Source: Amycolatopsis lurida (GTDB taxonomy: Bacteria > Actinomycetota > Actinomycetes > Mycobacteriales > Pseudonocardiaceae). From it: DNA of 64,000 nt. Positions 63,700 through 64,000 of the stretch are shown here, in pieces; the stretch's first letter is position 1; each line of letters begins with the position of its first letter. Below the pieces are notes generated by a model, which did not search any database, had not been told where the DNA came from, and saw nothing but the letters and a program-made list of their open reading frames with translations. A program made the position numbers and the translations under genes. The DNA lies in contig NZ_FNTA01000004.1 in the NCBI RefSeq assembly GCF_900105055.1, forward strand, positions 496,001 to 560,000. Direction: 5' to 3'.

Positions 63700-64000
63700 A
63701 TGAAACGAATCCGGCGGGCAGGCGCCACCGCACTCGCGGTCGCGCTGCTGTCCCTCGTGACCCCGGCGGCCGATGCCGCCACGGGCTCGCGCACCGTCAC
63801 CTACCACGGCTACCAGCTCGACGTTCCCGACGGCTGGCGGGTGGTCGACCTGGCGGCCGCGCCGGGCACCTGCGTCCGGTTCGACTCCGAGACCGTCTAC
63901 TTGGGACACCAGACCCAGGAACCGGACTGTCCGGCGAAACTCGTCGGCCGCACGGCGGGTCTGGTGATCGAACCACTCGCGGACCTGACACCCGAACAGG
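63700..64000 (+). CDS. Secreted DUF1906-like protein, partial
   Basis: The ATG at 63700 follows GGGAGGAGAACCG. The visible 100 residues contain a signal peptide (MKRIRRAG, hydrophobic core, cleavage near ADAA) and the start of a domain with YHGYQLDVPDGWRVVDL, TCVRFDSETVYLG and CPAKLVGRT. This order resembles the N-terminal part of actinobacterial exoproteins that carry a Rv2525c-like glycoside-hydrolase-like (DUF1906) domain further on. The C-terminal part lies outside the window, so the assignment is tentative. It is divergent from the M23 gene. Confidence 0.7.
   Translation, partial: MKRIRRAGATALAVALLSLVTPAADAATGSRTVTYHGYQLDVPDGWRVVDLAAAPGTCVRFDSETVYLGHQTQEPDCPAKLVGRTAGLVIEPLADLTPEQ

Noticed and set aside
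1..64000. CRISPR arrays, tRNA or rRNA genes, phage or plasmid origins
   Set aside because: No regularly spaced short repeats, cloverleaf-like sequences or rRNA-like stretches were noticed on reading; a dedicated scan would be needed to be certain.

Overview
The window is high-GC DNA with frequent GTG starts, strong GGAGG ribosome binding sites and many 4-base gene overlaps. The gene content (split hydantoinase-like proteins, GntR/FadR pairs, type I terpene synthases, a secreted RHS protein, DUF1906-type and peptidoglycan-lytic exoproteins) points to an actinomycete, most likely a member of the Pseudonocardiaceae such as Amycolatopsis. The taxon is inferred; no rRNA or marker gene is present.

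Left arm (1-20471): a CoA-thioester catabolic region. On the minus strand lie a two-domain small-barrel protein (cut by the window edge), a HyuB-like and a HyuA-like protein and a 69-residue zinc ribbon, divergent from an AraC regulator. Next come an alpha-methylacyl-CoA racemase with its catalytic residues, two FadR-type GntR regulators and one long plus-strand operon (9098-20471): two acyl-CoA dehydrogenases, a CitE-like lyase, a dehydrogenase of the SDR family, an FAS1-like dehydratase, a thiolase, a MaoC hydratase, a PaaK-like ligase, a fused family I CoA-transferase, an enoyl-CoA hydratase and a family III CoA-transferase. Together these could activate, racemise and beta-oxidise a methyl-branched or aromatic carboxylic acid. 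Short AT-rich sites recur in the promoters of this arm.

Middle (20450-51928): a 31-kb segment bracketed by two direct copies of a 249-bp sequence that differ at 8 positions by hand alignment. Each copy carries the 3' end of an MmyB-type XRE regulator gene and the last bases of the family III CoA-transferase gene. The left copy is joined to a decapitated sugar transporter. Inside the segment are a ROK regulator and an SDR; a terpenoid cluster (TPR regulator, two terpene synthases, a small unknown protein, a polyprenyl diphosphate synthase and an ispH-dxs-ispG set that supplies C5 units); a D-amino-acid/peptide group (solute-binding lipoprotein, two serine hydrolases, a PucR regulator and a ruined D-aminoacylase); a 2052-residue RHS polymorphic toxin translationally coupled to a HEAT-repeat protein (likely immunity); a multi-pass membrane protein; and a ruined HD-domain gene.

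Right arm (51709-64000): the intact MmyB-type regulator with two paralogous dienelactone-hydrolase-like enzymes, a luciferase-like monooxygenase, gene debris (SDR, GNAT and IS256-like pieces), a GNAT-PaaX pair divergent from a membrane-anchored hydrolase, then secreted proteins: two unknown, a peptidoglycan-binding M74-like peptidase, a peptidoglycan-binding M23 peptidase and the start of a DUF1906-like exoprotein. No tRNA, rRNA or CRISPR array was seen.
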